A stretch of 64,000 nucleotides of DNA from Isoetes taiwanensis (lineage: Eukaryota; Streptophyta; Lycopodiopsida; Isoetales; Isoetaceae). Shown here piece after piece: positions 38,056 to 49,345 of the stretch (the stretch's first letter is position 1; every line of letters begins with the position of its first letter). The stretch is from assembly GCA_021234155.1 (NCBI GenBank), contig JAJEKV010000010.1, positions 11,084,511-11,148,510 of the forward strand, given 5' to 3'. The position numbers and the translations under genes were made by a program. The notes under the pieces are model-generated. The model was not told where the DNA came from. It was given only the letters and a program-made list of their open reading frames with translations, and did no database searches.

Positions 38056-41000
38056 TTTATTTTATCACATGTTATTACTAATCCATTCATTAGCCCTTGT
38101 TGGCCTTTTGAAATGTACGAGATCTGTAGTTGACCATTTACATTGTCAAGGTGTTATGAGAACACATTTTAAATCTCTGTATGAGGCCATTCAAAGCCCC
38201 GTGGACTGGTCCTCTAAGCCTCCTGGTGTGATATTAGTGTACAAAGCCCTAAAAACAATTAGCTTCATTATTTTGAGGGCTTAGTTGGTTATTGCATGAA
38301 GGATGTAGATAAAATGTATTATATTTATCATCTTCACCATATTATAAAGGCTCAGGTTGAGAGAGCTAATGGCCTACATTTACTTTGGAAAGCAGGAGAT
38401 GTGAAGAACTTGGTTGTCATGGACAACAAGAACTTGTTGAATAGTATCTATCCCCTATTTTGTGCCATACTGGGCACATACGGCTCACTACAAGCCTAGC
38501 ACTTATAAAATAAGTAGAATGTTGATGAGTGGCAAGTTCATTCTCTTTGGTGAATGCATCATCCCTAGCGATACTGCGCATATTAATGAGCGTATATAGG
38601 GCCAGGGCAACTTCAAAGATCTTGATCAATCTTTGCCATTGCATGCCCTTTGATATGAGGACTATTCTCTTTGGATTGCCAGCTAGTTTATACGCCTCTA
38701 GAACGTGTTGGTCGGGCCCGCAGAAAGTCCAGATGTTACAAGTATTGGAGCCTTGTGTGGATTACATCACAACACGATGCACATGCCAAGGTGCACGTTG
38801 ACACTCCTGCACCTCCCATGGAATTGCCAGGCTCCTTCATAAGCTATAAGATTATGCCTCCCATCTAGATTCCAGAGTCTATCATGAAAAACCTAAAGAG
38901 GTTTCTTCTATACATGTTGTATCGAGCATCATTCAAATTAGCATAAAAGCACAAAGGATAGCAGCCTCACTTTGAATCTTGAGAGGGCAGCTTAGGGGCT
39001 TCTTTCATGTCATTGATGTAGCCATATCTAGTGTTCGTTGGGAACGGATGGAAGTGCCGTTATCCGAGCTCTATATTCTGCGTTCTCATATGAGCCTTAC
39101 GAGAACTCTTCTTAAGAAACCATGACTTCATAGAGGGTCTCATTAAGGGCCTCCTATGGATTAGATATATGTTGTTCTTTAGAAAAGTTATGTGCTAAAT
39201 AGTATATGTGTATATTTCTTGCTTTAGCATATGTACATATTTCTGCATTATCTATATGCATTCTCCTTGAGATAGAAATTATAGCATCACTATTTATTTT
39301 ATCACATGTTATTACTAATCCATTCATTAGCCCTTGTTGGCCTTTTGAAATGTACGAGATCTGTAGTTGACCATTTACATTGTCAAGGTGTTATGAGAAC
39401 ACATTTTAAATCTCTGTATGAGGCCATTCAAAGCCCCGTGGACTGGTCCTCTAAGCCTCCTGGTGTGATATTAGTGTACAAAGCCCTAAAAACAATTAGC
39501 TTCATTATTTTGAGGGCTTACTTGGTTATTGCATGAAGGATGTAGATAAAATGTATTATATTTATCATCTTCACCATATTATAAAGGCTCAGGTTGAGAG
39601 AGCTAATGGCCTACATTTACTTTGGAATGCAAGAGATGTGAAGAACTTGGTTGTCATGGACAACAAGAACTTGTTGAATAGTATCTATCCCCTATTTTGT
39701 GCCATACTGGGCACATAAGGCTCACTACAAGCCTAGCACTTATAAAATAAGTAGAATGTTGATGAGTGGCAAGTTCATTCTCTTTGGTGAATGGATCATC
39801 CCTAGCGATACTGCGCATATTAATGAGCGTATATAGGGCCACGGCAACTTCAAAGATCTTGATCAATCTTTGCCATTGCATGCCCTCTGATATGAGGACT
39901 ATTCTCTTTGGATTGCCAGCTAGTTTATACACCTCTAGAACGTGTTGGTCGGGCCCGTAGAAGGTATTGGGATGGTAATGCCCACCATGATGAATGATGA
40001 GTTTCCAAATTCACGACGATTCTTACAGTCCAGATGTTACAAGTATTGGAGCCTTGTGTGGATTACATCACAACACGATGCACATGCCAAGGTGCACGTT
40101 GACACTCCTGCACCTCCCATGGAATTGCCAGGCTCCTTCATAAGCTATAAGATTATGCCTCCCATCTAGATTCCAGAGTCTATCATGAAAAACCTAAAGA
40201 GGTTTCTTCTATACATGTTGTATCGAGCATCATTCAAATTAGCATAAAAGCACAAAGGATAGCAGCCTCACTTTGAATCTTGAGAGGGCAGCTTAGGGGC
40301 TTCTTTCATGTCATTGATGTAGCCATATCTAGTGTTCGTTGGGAACGGATGGAAGTGCCGTTATCCGAGCTCTATATTCTGCGTTCTCACATGAGCCTTA
40401 CGAGAACTCTTCTTAAGAAACCATGACTTCATAGAGGATCTCATTAAGGGCCTCTTATGGATTAGATATATGTTGTTCTTTAGAAAAGTTACTTGCTAAA
40501 TAGTATATGTGTATATTTCTTGCTTTAGCATATGTACATATTTTTGCATTATCTATATGCATTCTCCTTGAGATAGAAATTATAGCATCACTATTTATTT
40601 TATCACATGTTATTACTAATCCATTCATTAGCCCTTGTTGGCCTTTTGAAATGTACGAGATCTGTAGTTGACCATTTACATTGTCAAGGTGTTATGAGAA
40701 CACATTTTAAATCTCTGTATGAGGCCATTCAAAGCCCCGTGGACTGGTCCTCTAAGCCTCCTGGTGTGATATTAGTGTACAAAGCCCTAAAAACAATTAG
40801 CTTCATTATTTTGAGGGCTTACTTGGTTATTGCATGAAGGATGTAGATAAAATGTATTATATTTATCATCTTCACCATATTATAAAGGCTCAGGTTGAGA
40901 GAGCTAATGGCCTACATTTACTTTGGAATGCAAGAGATGTGAAGAACTTGGTTGTCATGGACAACAAGAACTTGTTGAATAGTATCCCCTATTTTGTGCC

Positions 41001-43257
41001 ATACCATGGGCACATAAGGCTCACTACAAGCCTAGCACTTATAAAATAAGTAGAATGTTGATGAGTGGCAAGTTCATTCTCTTTGGTGAATGGATCATCC
41101 CTAGCGATACTGCGCATATTAATGAGCGTATATAGGGCCACGGCAACTTCAAAGATCTTGATCAATCTTTGCCATTGCATGCCCTCTGATATGAGGACTA
41201 TTCTCTTTGGATTGCCAGCTAGTTTATACACCTCTAGAACGTGTTGGTCGGGCCCGTAGAAGGTATTGGGATGGTAATGCCCACCATGATGAATGATGAG
41301 TTTCCAAATTCACGACGATTCTTACAGTCCAGATGTTACAAGTATTGGAGCCTTGTGTGGATTACATCACAACACGATGCACATGCCAAGGTGCACGTTG
41401 ACACTCCTGCACCTCCCATGGAATTGCCAGGCTCCTTCATAAGCTATAAGATTATGCCTCCCATCTAGATTCCAGAGTCTATCATGAAAAACCTAAAGAG
41501 GTTTCTTCTATACATGTTGTATCGAGCATCATTCAAATTAGCATAAAAGCACAAAGGATAGCAGCCTCACTTTGAATCTTGAGAGGGCAACTTAGGGGCT
41601 TCTTTCATGTCATTGATGTAGCCATATCTAGTGTTCGTTGGGAACGGATGGAAGTGCCGTTATCCGAGCTCTATATTCTGCGTTCTCATATGAGCCTTAC
41701 GAGAACTCTTCTTAAGAAACCATGACTTCATAGAGGGTCTCATTAAGGGCCTCCTATGGATTAGATATATGTTGTTCTTTAGAAAAGTTATGTGCTAAAT
41801 AGTATATGTGTATATTTCTTGCTTTAGCATATGTACATATTTTTGCATTATCTATATGCATTCTCCTTGAGATAGAAATTATAGCATCACTATTTATTTT
41901 ATCACATGTTATTACTAATCCATTCATTAGCCCTTGTTGGCCTTTTGAAATGTACGAGATCTGTAGTTGACCATTTACATTGTCAAGGTGTTATGAGAAC
42001 ACATTTTAAATCTCTGTATGAGGCCATTCAAAGCCCCGTGGACTGGTCCTCTAAGCCTCCTGGTGTGATATTAGTGTACAAAGCCCTAAAAACAATTAGC
42101 TTCATTATTTTGAGGGCTTACTTGGTTATTGCATGAAGGATGTAGATAAAATGTATTATATTTATCATCTTCACCATATTATAAAGGCTCAGGTTGAGAG
42201 AGCTAATGGCCTACATTTACTTTGGAATGCAAGAGATGTGAAGAACTTGGTTGTCATGGACAACAAGAACTTGTTGAATAGTATCCCCTATTTTGTGCCA
42301 TACCATGGGCACATAAGGCTCACTACAAGCCTAGCACTTATAAAATAAGTAGAATGTTGATGAGTGGCAAGTTCATTCTCTTTGGTGAATGGATCATCCC
42401 TAGCGATACTGCGCATATTAATGAGCGTATATAGGGCCACGGCAACTTCAAAGATCTTGATCAATCTTTGCCATTGCATGCCCTCTGATATGAGGACTAT
42501 TCTCTTTGGATTGCCAGCTAGTTTATACACCTCTAGAACGTGTTGGTCGGGCCCGTAGAAGGTATTGGGATGGTAATGCCCACCATGATGAATGATGAGT
42601 TTCCAAATTCACGACGATTCTTACAGTCCAGATGTTACAAGTATTGGAGCCTTGTGTGGATTACATCACAACACGATGCACATGCCAAGGTGCACGTTGA
42701 CACTCCTGCACCTCCCATGGAATTGCCAGGCTCCTTCATAAGCTATAAGATTATGCCTCCCATCTAGATTCCAGAGTCTATCCTGAAAAACCTAAAGAGG
42801 TTTCTTCTATACATGTTGTATCGAGCATCATTCAAATTAGCATAAAAGCACAAAGGATAGCAGCCTCACTTTGAATCTTGAGAGGGCAGCTTAGGGGCTT
42901 CTTTCATGTCATTGATGTAGCCATATCTAGTGTTCGTTGGGAACGGATGGAAGTGCCGTTATCCGAGCTCTATATTCTGCGTTCTCACATGAGCCTTACG
43001 AGAACTCTTCTTAAGAAACCATGACTTCATAGAGGGTCTCATTAAGGGCCTCCTATGGATTAGATATATGTTGTTCTTTAGAAAAGTTATGTGCTAAATA
43101 GTATATGTGTATATTTCTTGCTTTAGCATATGTACATATTTTTGCATTATCTATATGCATTCTCCTTGAGATAGAAATTATAGCATCACTATTTATTTTA
43201 TCACATGTTATTACTAATCCATTCATTAGCCCTTGTTGGCCTTTTGAAATGTACGAG
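38056..43257 (+). repeat. A-unit block 10, right end of the array
   Basis: It begins with the target T directly after the Helitron CTAG. Units start at 38069, 39306, 40607 and 41906, plus a last 53-bp stub at 43205. The unit at 38069 lacks about 60 bp near 38724 (GGGCCCGCAGAAAGTCCAG). The last three are nearly identical to each other and share private changes (AATGCAAGAGATG, GGCCACGGCAAC, CACAACACGATG), so they arose by recent local duplication. Array identity stops at 43257 (ACGAG|CTACGACAAG). Confidence 0.93.
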
Positions 43258-43475
43258 CTACGACAAGCATTATCTATTATGTCAGATGTAAAATAACCCA
43301 TTAGATGATTTGAGTTTGAAGCCTTAACCTTTATGATAATCTAAGAACAAAGGGGGGTGTGGAAGAAGGTATTTTGAAAGCAATGAAGTGCATATGTTCT
43401 AAATAACAAGCATTTATTTGTCAATTAAGCATATGATATGTCTTTATATGCCTAATATCTTATGGCATGCGATAT
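43258..43475. other. Array edge and 3' flank of the PLAT gene
   Basis: Single-copy AT-rich sequence between the last A-unit stub and the PLAT stop codon. It probably contains the gene's 3' untranslated region. No further feature seen. Confidence 0.5.
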
Positions 43476-44129
43476 CTAGCACATATTAACTTCGGCAGTA
43501 GTAGAATAAGGGGATTCATCAAGGGCCAACCATCGATTGACATTAAATCGCTTGGCAGCAGCTCCATCCTTTGAAACATCTATAAAGTTCAAATACCACC
43601 CAGGTTTGTCGCCGGTTTGTCGCCTGTATTATCATGCCATACACGCATGCGACAAATTCCATGAATGCATGCACCTTGCCTAGTGAAGGTATCATAGTTG
43701 CACTTCTCAAAGTCATTACGATTATGAGCATTTAGGTTGTTGAAAGTCACAGAGTGACCAGCAGCATTATAAAATTGTACACTTACGTTGGCATCTGTAC
43801 CGGCATTTTCTCGACAATCGGTCTTGACAGCGATTGAATAAGTGCAACCCTGCAATAGCAAATACCTTAGACACGAAAAGAGGAAAATGGTCTAAACAAC
43901 ATCAAGCCCCATCATTAGCAATACATGCATATGCATTCCAGCATACTCTATGCAACACTTGGAAATAATCTAAGCACCACTTCTTAATATGCAACCCTTT
44001 GAAAATGATTTCACCATGCACTTTCTTGATAAGAAATCACAAATTCTAAAAGATGCAATTTCTTACAAATGCAACTTTGGTGGTCATAAGCAAGAGTACA
44101 AGGATGCCATAGCTTTGTAGTCGAGCCAT
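43476..44129 (-). pseudogene. Secreted PLAT/LH2-domain gene, two exons, frame broken by 11-bp duplication
   Basis: Exon 1 (44129-44067) encodes 21 residues starting MARLQSYGILVLLL, a clear signal peptide, and ends at GTAAGA. Exon 2 (43849-43476) begins after TTGCAG in phase with CTYSIAVKTDCRENAGTDAN and continues through GACIHGICRMRVWHDNTGDKP to GWYLNFIDVSKDG, the classic order of a plant PLAT (polycystin-1, lipoxygenase, alpha-toxin) stress protein. Such proteins are extracellular or ER single-domain beta-sandwiches linked to abiotic stress. The tandem 11-bp repeat GGCGACAAACC (43614-43624 and 43603-43613) shifts the frame just before the GWYL motif and gives a stop at 43589. Without the duplication the two exons would make a normal-looking 141-residue protein. 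This is either a fresh null allele or an assembly error. Confidence 0.82.
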
Positions 44130-44439
44130 GCTTGTCTTTAGATATAGGGATGAATTTCTCATGCTTTCTACTAGCTTTATACTAAGGAAGGCAGAAGTTG
44201 GACGTGACTTGTCCAGCAGACAACCACAGAAAAGGAATAAGGTTTGCAAATTATCCCAGGCATAAGGTTTTGGCAGTGGTTGACCGATAAGGGTTTCCAC
44301 AAAATTATTTCTTTTTTTAAATATTTACCACGTGAGCCTTTATGGCGCCTTGACTATCCCACGCCGCCCTTTCCACACGGACGCCCGACATTAAGGCGCA
44401 CGTCCATCGAGCGCACGTCACTCAAAATTCAAATTTTGA

Positions 44440-44492
44440 GTGGAAACCCTTCCCGATTTCCTTGCATGATGGAAATTGGGAAGGGTTTCCAC
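44440..44492. repeat. 22-bp-arm hairpin with GTGGAAACCCTTCCC core
   Basis: Left arm 44440-44461 starts GTGGAAACCCTTCCC. The right arm 44471-44492 is its inverse with one mismatch, and the loop is 9 bases. An adjoining imperfect palindrome (CTCAAAATTCAAATTTTGAG, 44421-44440) extends the structure leftwards. The same core forms a hairpin at 48067. Confidence 0.88.
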
Positions 44493-44585
44493 AGGAGGAG
44501 GAAAATAGGAAGGGTTTCCACAGGAGGAGGAAAACAGGTTAGGTTTCCACATGAGGAGGAAAATAGGTTAGGTTTCCACATGCAG
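44481..44585 (+). repeat. 29-bp tandem repeat, about 3.6 copies
   Basis: Units start at 44481, 44510, 44539 and 44568, each beginning RRGGTTTCCACA and followed by GAGGAGGAAAA. The first unit overlaps the right arm of the 44440 hairpin, so the tandem growth started from that arm. Confidence 0.9.
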
Positions 44586-45477
44586 TTAGAAACTCCATGG
44601 GGTAAGATTAACTAAGAATTGAGACCAGCTTTAATCTCAAAAATTCTAGCACTCAACACCCAATATAACATGACCTCAAAAATTCTGGCACTTCACATGG
44701 TTTGATGTGTTATGATAGTGTGTTGGCATTGTGATGATGCCAGCACACATGCTGTGGTTTGATCTTGTATCCAGGTTATGCTATTTTGAGTATATGACAT
44801 GCTTGGATCGTCTACAGTTTTCTTTGCTAGGTTGGTTGCAACTGAGTCTTGACAGCCTATATTTCGTATGAATATGTAATATGCAAAACTAGTTGTGTGA
44901 GGCCTAAGGAAGTCTATCTTAGACAAAAGGAGGAATGTGGTATATGTAGGGATTCCAACACTAAAGTCGTAAGAGAAATCGAAGACATAACAAACAATTT
45001 GAAGGATCGAAGACAAGTTGCTAAAATCATAATCTATTGCATTCCAATTCAAATTTAAAGTCATTCCATTCATCACTACCAATTCATGAGGGCAACCCAT
45101 AGTGCCACAACACTTTGTTAATAGTTTCATAGTTTTCATTCTTCAATCTATCTTTTTATGATTTAATTAAAAACTTGCATGCAAACATTGTTCTGTTGTG
45201 ACCTAGAAGCTATTACATGCAAGAAGGGTCTAAAGAAACAATTCAGCGGTTAAAATGACCTAGAAAAGGTATGCAAGAAAGAGAAAGATTAGGCCACAAC
45301 ATTCTAACATATACTTATACTGCAGATGCAGATGATAATGGAACTCATCCAATGCCAACAAGATCAAAGAACTCATCCAATGCACGTAAAGAGAGAACTC
45401 TAAGAGCCCAAGCAGCGAGGTGATTTGTGATATTTAAATACAATGCAAAAGCAGACCTGTAAGCAAAAATAACTTCT
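44586..45477. other. No gene recognised
   Basis: AT-rich sequence. A 148-codon minus-strand frame (44693-45139) is open but has biased composition and no family resemblance, so I do not call it a gene. The 3' end of the downstream minus-strand gene may reach into 45420-45477. Confidence 0.4.
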
Positions 45478-45620
45478 TCAGGGTCCAAATGCCTCAGGTG
45501 GAGGAGGCTCAAGGTTTAAACCGCGTGTATCTAACAACTGAACAAGAATAAGGTAAAGCATAACTGCAATTGCTCCAGTGACCACTGCTGTAATTTGGCC
45601 CTTCTTTGTAGCAGCTTTGG
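45478..45620 (-). CDS. Last exon of a small conserved single-pass membrane protein
   Basis: After a TTTTGCAG acceptor (45623-45621) the frame reads KAATKKGQITAVVTGAIAVM, then a hydrophobic run to LVQLLDTRG and a proline-rich end LEPPPPEAFGP, with stop at 45480-45478. One membrane helix with basic residues before it and a PPPPEAFGP tail looks like a short plant protein of unknown function that I have seen conserved, but I cannot name the family with certainty. The two bases before the first full codon mean an upstream exon must supply one base. The upstream exons are not clearly identified; 47113-47266 is a candidate. A PPR pseudogene lies just upstream on the same strand, within what would be this gene's intron. 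Confidence 0.6.
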
Positions 45621-45649
45621 CTGCAAAACAACCATATCATCCACCTATT

Positions 45650-46240
45650 TTAAAGTGACAAAAACGCTGATTTCTCCAGAAGATTAAAGGTATGTTTTCC
45701 ACCCTCATCATTAGAATATGACGCAATTATAGCATTCCAAGAAACTATACTCCTATTGGACATATGGTCAAATACTTTAAATGCATCCTTTCGCGCACCA
45801 GCAGCAATTGTACAATCAGCCATATTCTTAATCAAAGCATGAACCAACTTACCCTCTTCAAGAGTGGTGCATGCACCTAAAATAGCAATAAGGGTAACAA
45901 CATTCGGTTTAAAACCAGAAGACTACATTTTGTCTAATAAACAGATGGTTTCTCTACTGTTCCCAATATATGCATATGTGGAAATAATGGCTGTCCAGGA
46001 AATTACATCTCTCTGATGCATCTTCTCAAATACTGTTTGTGCATCGCCTACAGCCTCGCAATTATTATACATAGAAATCAATGCGTTTCCAACATTAACT
46101 TCTTTGTCTAGCCCAACTTCAATACTATAGGCATGAATAAGCCTACCCTCTGTTATGAACTCAAAACTGGTGCATGCACTCAGCACGGTCATAGCAGTGA
46201 CGTTTTGTTTGGATGCATATTCTCCAGCTGCATTTCACAT
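45650..46240 (-). pseudogene. PPR (pentatricopeptide repeat) gene fragment, interrupted
   Basis: Read from 46240 downward, it shows PLS-type PPR motifs: TVLSACTSFEFITEGRLIHA, GNALISMYNNC, DAQTVFEKMHQRDVISWTAI, then an in-frame TAG at 45923-45925, then KPNVVTLIAILGACTTLEEG and DAFKVFDHMSNRSIVSWNAI. Part of one motif is missing between KLVHALIKNMADCTI and AAGARKDAFKVF. PPR proteins bind organellar RNA for editing, splicing or stability. This piece has no start, no organelle-targeting peptide and no C-terminal E/DYW domain, so it is a decayed fragment. Confidence 0.85.
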
Positions 46241-47112
46241 AGTAAAGGGTGATAAGAGTGGCGAGCTTTTATGAGCTTGGAATATCTATGTTTAGCAGCC
46301 TCTTAAACGCCTACATAAACCAAGGAAAATTAGATTATAGTGGGCATTTAGAAGCACCCTTGAAGAATGCCAAATGTTCACTCACAAGTTTAGCACAATA
46401 GAACCACCACAAGGTCAAAACCACACTTTATGCACACCAAACATAGTCTTACATGCGAAGGAAGACCAGCAGTATTTTTAAAACCTCAGTGGGCATCATA
46501 TCTAAGACCTTAACAGGACAAAGTCCTTCTGTATGCCTGCAAGTGAAACTCCATAATTGCATGTGAAAGCAGAAACACACCATGCCGACTACTAACAAAT
46601 ATGCACAAGGTGGAAACGAAGCAACATTAACTTGTATTTCCACGAGAAAAAAATAGAGAAATTATAGAAAGGTTACCTTAACTTCATGATATGCACTGGA
46701 TAGTTTGAGAAATTATAGGCTGCAATATAAGGCTAGTTAGTTTCAGAAAAGCTTGTTACTGGATAACAAATAAGAGACGAAAATATGCTCATTCAAATGC
46801 TGCACCTTGGCACAAATTCATCCTGTGATATCACCATTCAAGTTGAGATAAAACTCATAGAAAGATCTGCAAGCACAAGTATTTAGTGTTAAATCCAGTC
46901 AATGTTACAGGCTAGATGGTTCCAAAATATGGATCATATGGAATTTACTTTGCAAAACAATTTCTGTGTATATTTAATGCGCCTAACCTTCTCAAATTCA
47001 TCTTATGCTGTTCAGAAACATAACTGACTTTAACTGAAGAAGAACATCATACATGAGGAAGAAAAGAAGCTGTAAGAACTTTGACATCTAGATACTTCGC
47101 ATGAGGTCAAGG
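46241..47112. other. Probable intronic or intergenic sequence, no coding exon confirmed
   Basis: Several acceptor/donor-like pairs exist on the minus strand (for example acceptors near 46538, 46722 and 46872), but the segments between them have stops in the frames needed to link the neighbouring exons. I make no gene call. Confidence 0.4.
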
Positions 47113-47266
47113 TTAAATCACTGACCAGATTTTTGAGTGGCCTTGAGCTCCAGAACCTGAAGTCTCGGTGGATGACAAATGTCCATGGGGATTCATGCCG
47201 CCCCCCACACCAGGAAGCTCCAGCTGCAGAAGATACCGATGGACCAGCTGCTTCGTCAGAAGCCAT
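47113..47266 (-). CDS. Candidate first coding exon (MASDEAAGPSV...), frame uncertain
   Basis: ATG at 47266 opens MASDEAAGPSVSSAAGASWC, a small-residue-rich start typical of a short soluble N-terminus. A run of six G (47202-47207) follows. If one G is spurious, the frame continues GMNPHGHLSSTETSGSGAQG up to a GTCAGT donor near 47125; otherwise it becomes an unlikely Arg/Trp-rich stretch. It could be the first exon of the gene ending at 45478, but the splice phases do not join directly, so a further exon or another gene is needed. I do not recognise the family. Confidence 0.35.
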
Positions 47267-48066
47267 AATGGATATCCGAAATCTTTCTTTGGCAAAGAAC
47301 TATAATATCCTGCCTGTTGGCACTTGAACCCTACCGCAAAACCTGACCATATGTCTTTAAGGTAATTCGTTTTGTTCCTATTTGTTGCCCTTACTGCATT
47401 AGTCACCCAGAACCCATGTTCATAATTTAACAGAATTCCCATCTGCACTCATTTTCAACAGTGGTCGATAGATATTCTCTGAAACTTTAAAAGAGGACCA
47501 ACTTGCAAATTGGACAGGATAGATCGATGGCTACTTGCACATTTGGAAGAATGCGAGGATACATGTCTGAAAAAAAGCAAGAAAAAGAGGCGGGCATGAG
47601 GCAGACAAGAGGCAAGATCAAGAGGTAGCTTGTGCAGCTAGATAAAAGGGCCAACAAAAAGAATTAATAATCGCCCACATCAGAACAGAACTGCCCAGCC
47701 TCTGAATTTGATTGATACTACTTCTAAACATGCCCCAGCTGCCGCTGTTGTACACCCTCGCCCTCTACTCTCATCTCTGCTGCAAATCCGTGGACCTCGA
47801 AAAAATTTTCTGAACCCCTCTGCTCCAATCCGGCAAAACGAAATGCGCAAAGGCGAAGCTCTAAAACATGGCCGAATCCGTCACCCATAGAACCATAAAC
47901 GGAATGCAAATCTGTATTAAGCGCTGCCCAAAGAATCTGTGACACCGGAGAAGACGTGAGAAGAAAAAAAAATCTTTCTAAAAAGCCTCTTCGAAATAGC
48001 CGTGGGAATTAAATCTGGTCATTAATTAACGGCGGCGGATTTCTTGTTCCGAAAAATTCCAATTTC
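47267..48066. other. Probable 5' flank of minus-strand gene, GC-richer patch
   Basis: No gene called. The patch 47690-47940 is less AT-rich than its surroundings and contains short open frames on both strands, consistent with a leader or promoter region of the minus-strand gene. No motif is decisive. Confidence 0.3.
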
Positions 48067-48140
48067 AGTGGAAACCCTTCCGGGGTTCTAATATGGAAAC
48101 CCTTCCGGGTTTCCATGTAGAACCCGGAAGGGTTTCCACT
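48067..48140. repeat. Nested double hairpin with GTGGAAACCCTTCC core
   Basis: The outer arms 48067-48090 and 48118-48140 are inverse copies with a single one-base indel. Between them, 48093-48116 is itself a hairpin: ATGGAAACCC, loop TTCC, GGGTTTCCAT. The core is shared with the hairpin at 44440 and the repeats at 44481-44585. Confidence 0.9.
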
Positions 48141-48289
48141 AATTTATTTAATAACCTCAATCGGGGGAGATAGTGTGAGCGTAAAATTTAGGTTGCAATG
48201 AATGGTTCGGAAATAGAACTTGCTGGCTTCAGAAATAGAACTTTCTTTGGGTCGGCATCCGAGCACGAGCATGGCGGGGCGACAAAAAC

Positions 48290-48520
48290 GGCATGGCGAT
48301 TACAGACTTACAGGCAAAAACGCCATAGCTAGGCATCGGAATAGCTAAGCAAAAACGCTTACAGGCAAAAAATGCTTACAGGCAAAAACGCCATAGCTAG
48401 GCAAAAACGCCATATGGTATGCCAAGAACAATCCCAAGCACTTCCTTCTCGCGGGATAAATCCGGCACTTCCTTTCTAATGTTTCTAATGTTGCAGGATA
48501 AATCCGGCACTTCCTTTCTG
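48290..48520. repeat. Short degenerate direct repeats
   Basis: CTTACAGGCAAAAACGCC and CATAGCTAGGC recur several times at 48307-48415, and GGATAAATCCGGCACTTCC occurs twice (about 48454 and 48496). This is locally duplicated low-complexity sequence. Confidence 0.75.
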
Positions 48521-49345
48521 CTGTGGCCCCTGTTTCGGATTTTGTAGGGCGAGGTTTAGAATCAGGTTTACAAGCTGTGCTTTAGATTATGCAGCACAGG
48601 CTGTGCTCAGTGGCAGGTAGGGCGGTTGATGTTGAATGTGGCGGTTGATGTGGAAGCATGCTGAGGCTTATGGAGCCTTCTACTGTGGCCGATTTTTTGC
48701 ATGAAGCTTGGGGGGAGCCTTATGGCTATGGTTTCCAGGGATTGTTGCTGGCGATGGGGCTCAGGATAGGCATGACTGTAGAAGATAATCCAGTATCTTG
48801 TTCCGATGGAGATAAGCCAGGACTGCCCCCTGTGTTGCAGTTCTTCTTTGAGCAAATTTGAGAACCTAGTTTGCTGAGTTTTGTTGTTCAAGCATGTACT
48901 TACTTTGTGCTGAAATTTCTAATGAAATTGCAGTGTTGTTTGTGCTAAGGCACGTTCTGAGTAAATGCTCTTGACTCTAAGTTCTTATCTGTTTGTCACT
49001 CTTCTTTGTTCTTATGTCTGTTGTCAATGCAATGGTGTTCGTGCATTCTTTATGAGTATAGACTGAAGTATATGATGTATGTAGATACGTATAATAGCTG
49101 CAGCCTCCTACAATGCTCCAGGTCTTGTGCTTTTGTAGAAAAATAACTTACCTCATAGGAAAACTTCTTCCCCAATCCAATTACAAATACCAACCATTAT
49201 TGGTTAGCGTAATCCATAAGCAATCAAAGGGGACCAAAAAGTAACCTATGACAGCATATAAATTAGTTTCAAAGGATTTGTGCACTTGTTTCTTCACCAC
49301 AAAGTTGCAAAATGGTAATTGAAATGCACACTTTCATACATGTCC
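48521..49345. other. No gene recognised
   Basis: A 67-codon plus-strand frame (48658-48861) containing WGEPYGYGFQGLLLAMGLRI has protein-like composition but no recognised family and no clear start context. The rest is AT-rich intergenic sequence. Confidence 0.3.

Larger units (their letters stand above)
1..43257. repeat. Large tandem array of 1.3-kb A units with nested elements
   Basis: The same ~1.3 kb sequence recurs from the first base to 43257, where it stops in mid-unit and single-copy sequence begins. A landmark reading ATGTTATTACTAATCC lies at 569, 1877, 3183, 6955, 10800, 16801, 22841, 24142, 30165, 31395, 38069, 39306, 40607, 41906 and 43205. Simple spacings are 1299-1308 bp, or about 1230-1237 bp where a unit carries a deletion. 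Spacings of 3.8 kb contain a B segment, spacings of 6.0 kb contain C plus B, and the 6.7 kb spacing contains a complete Helitron. The array extends beyond the left edge of the window. I infer local unequal exchange or segmental amplification after two mobile elements had entered the unit. Confidence 0.97.

Noticed and set aside
1-43257. rDNA or tRNA tandem array
   Set aside because: No rRNA or tRNA motif could be recognised in the A, B or C sequence.
44693-45139. 148-codon minus-strand frame
   Set aside because: No family resemblance, irregular composition, and the opposite strand has equally open short frames.
47724-47945. 73-codon minus-strand frame as a protein
   Set aside because: Lies in a probable leader region, with no domain and no splice connection to the 47266 start.
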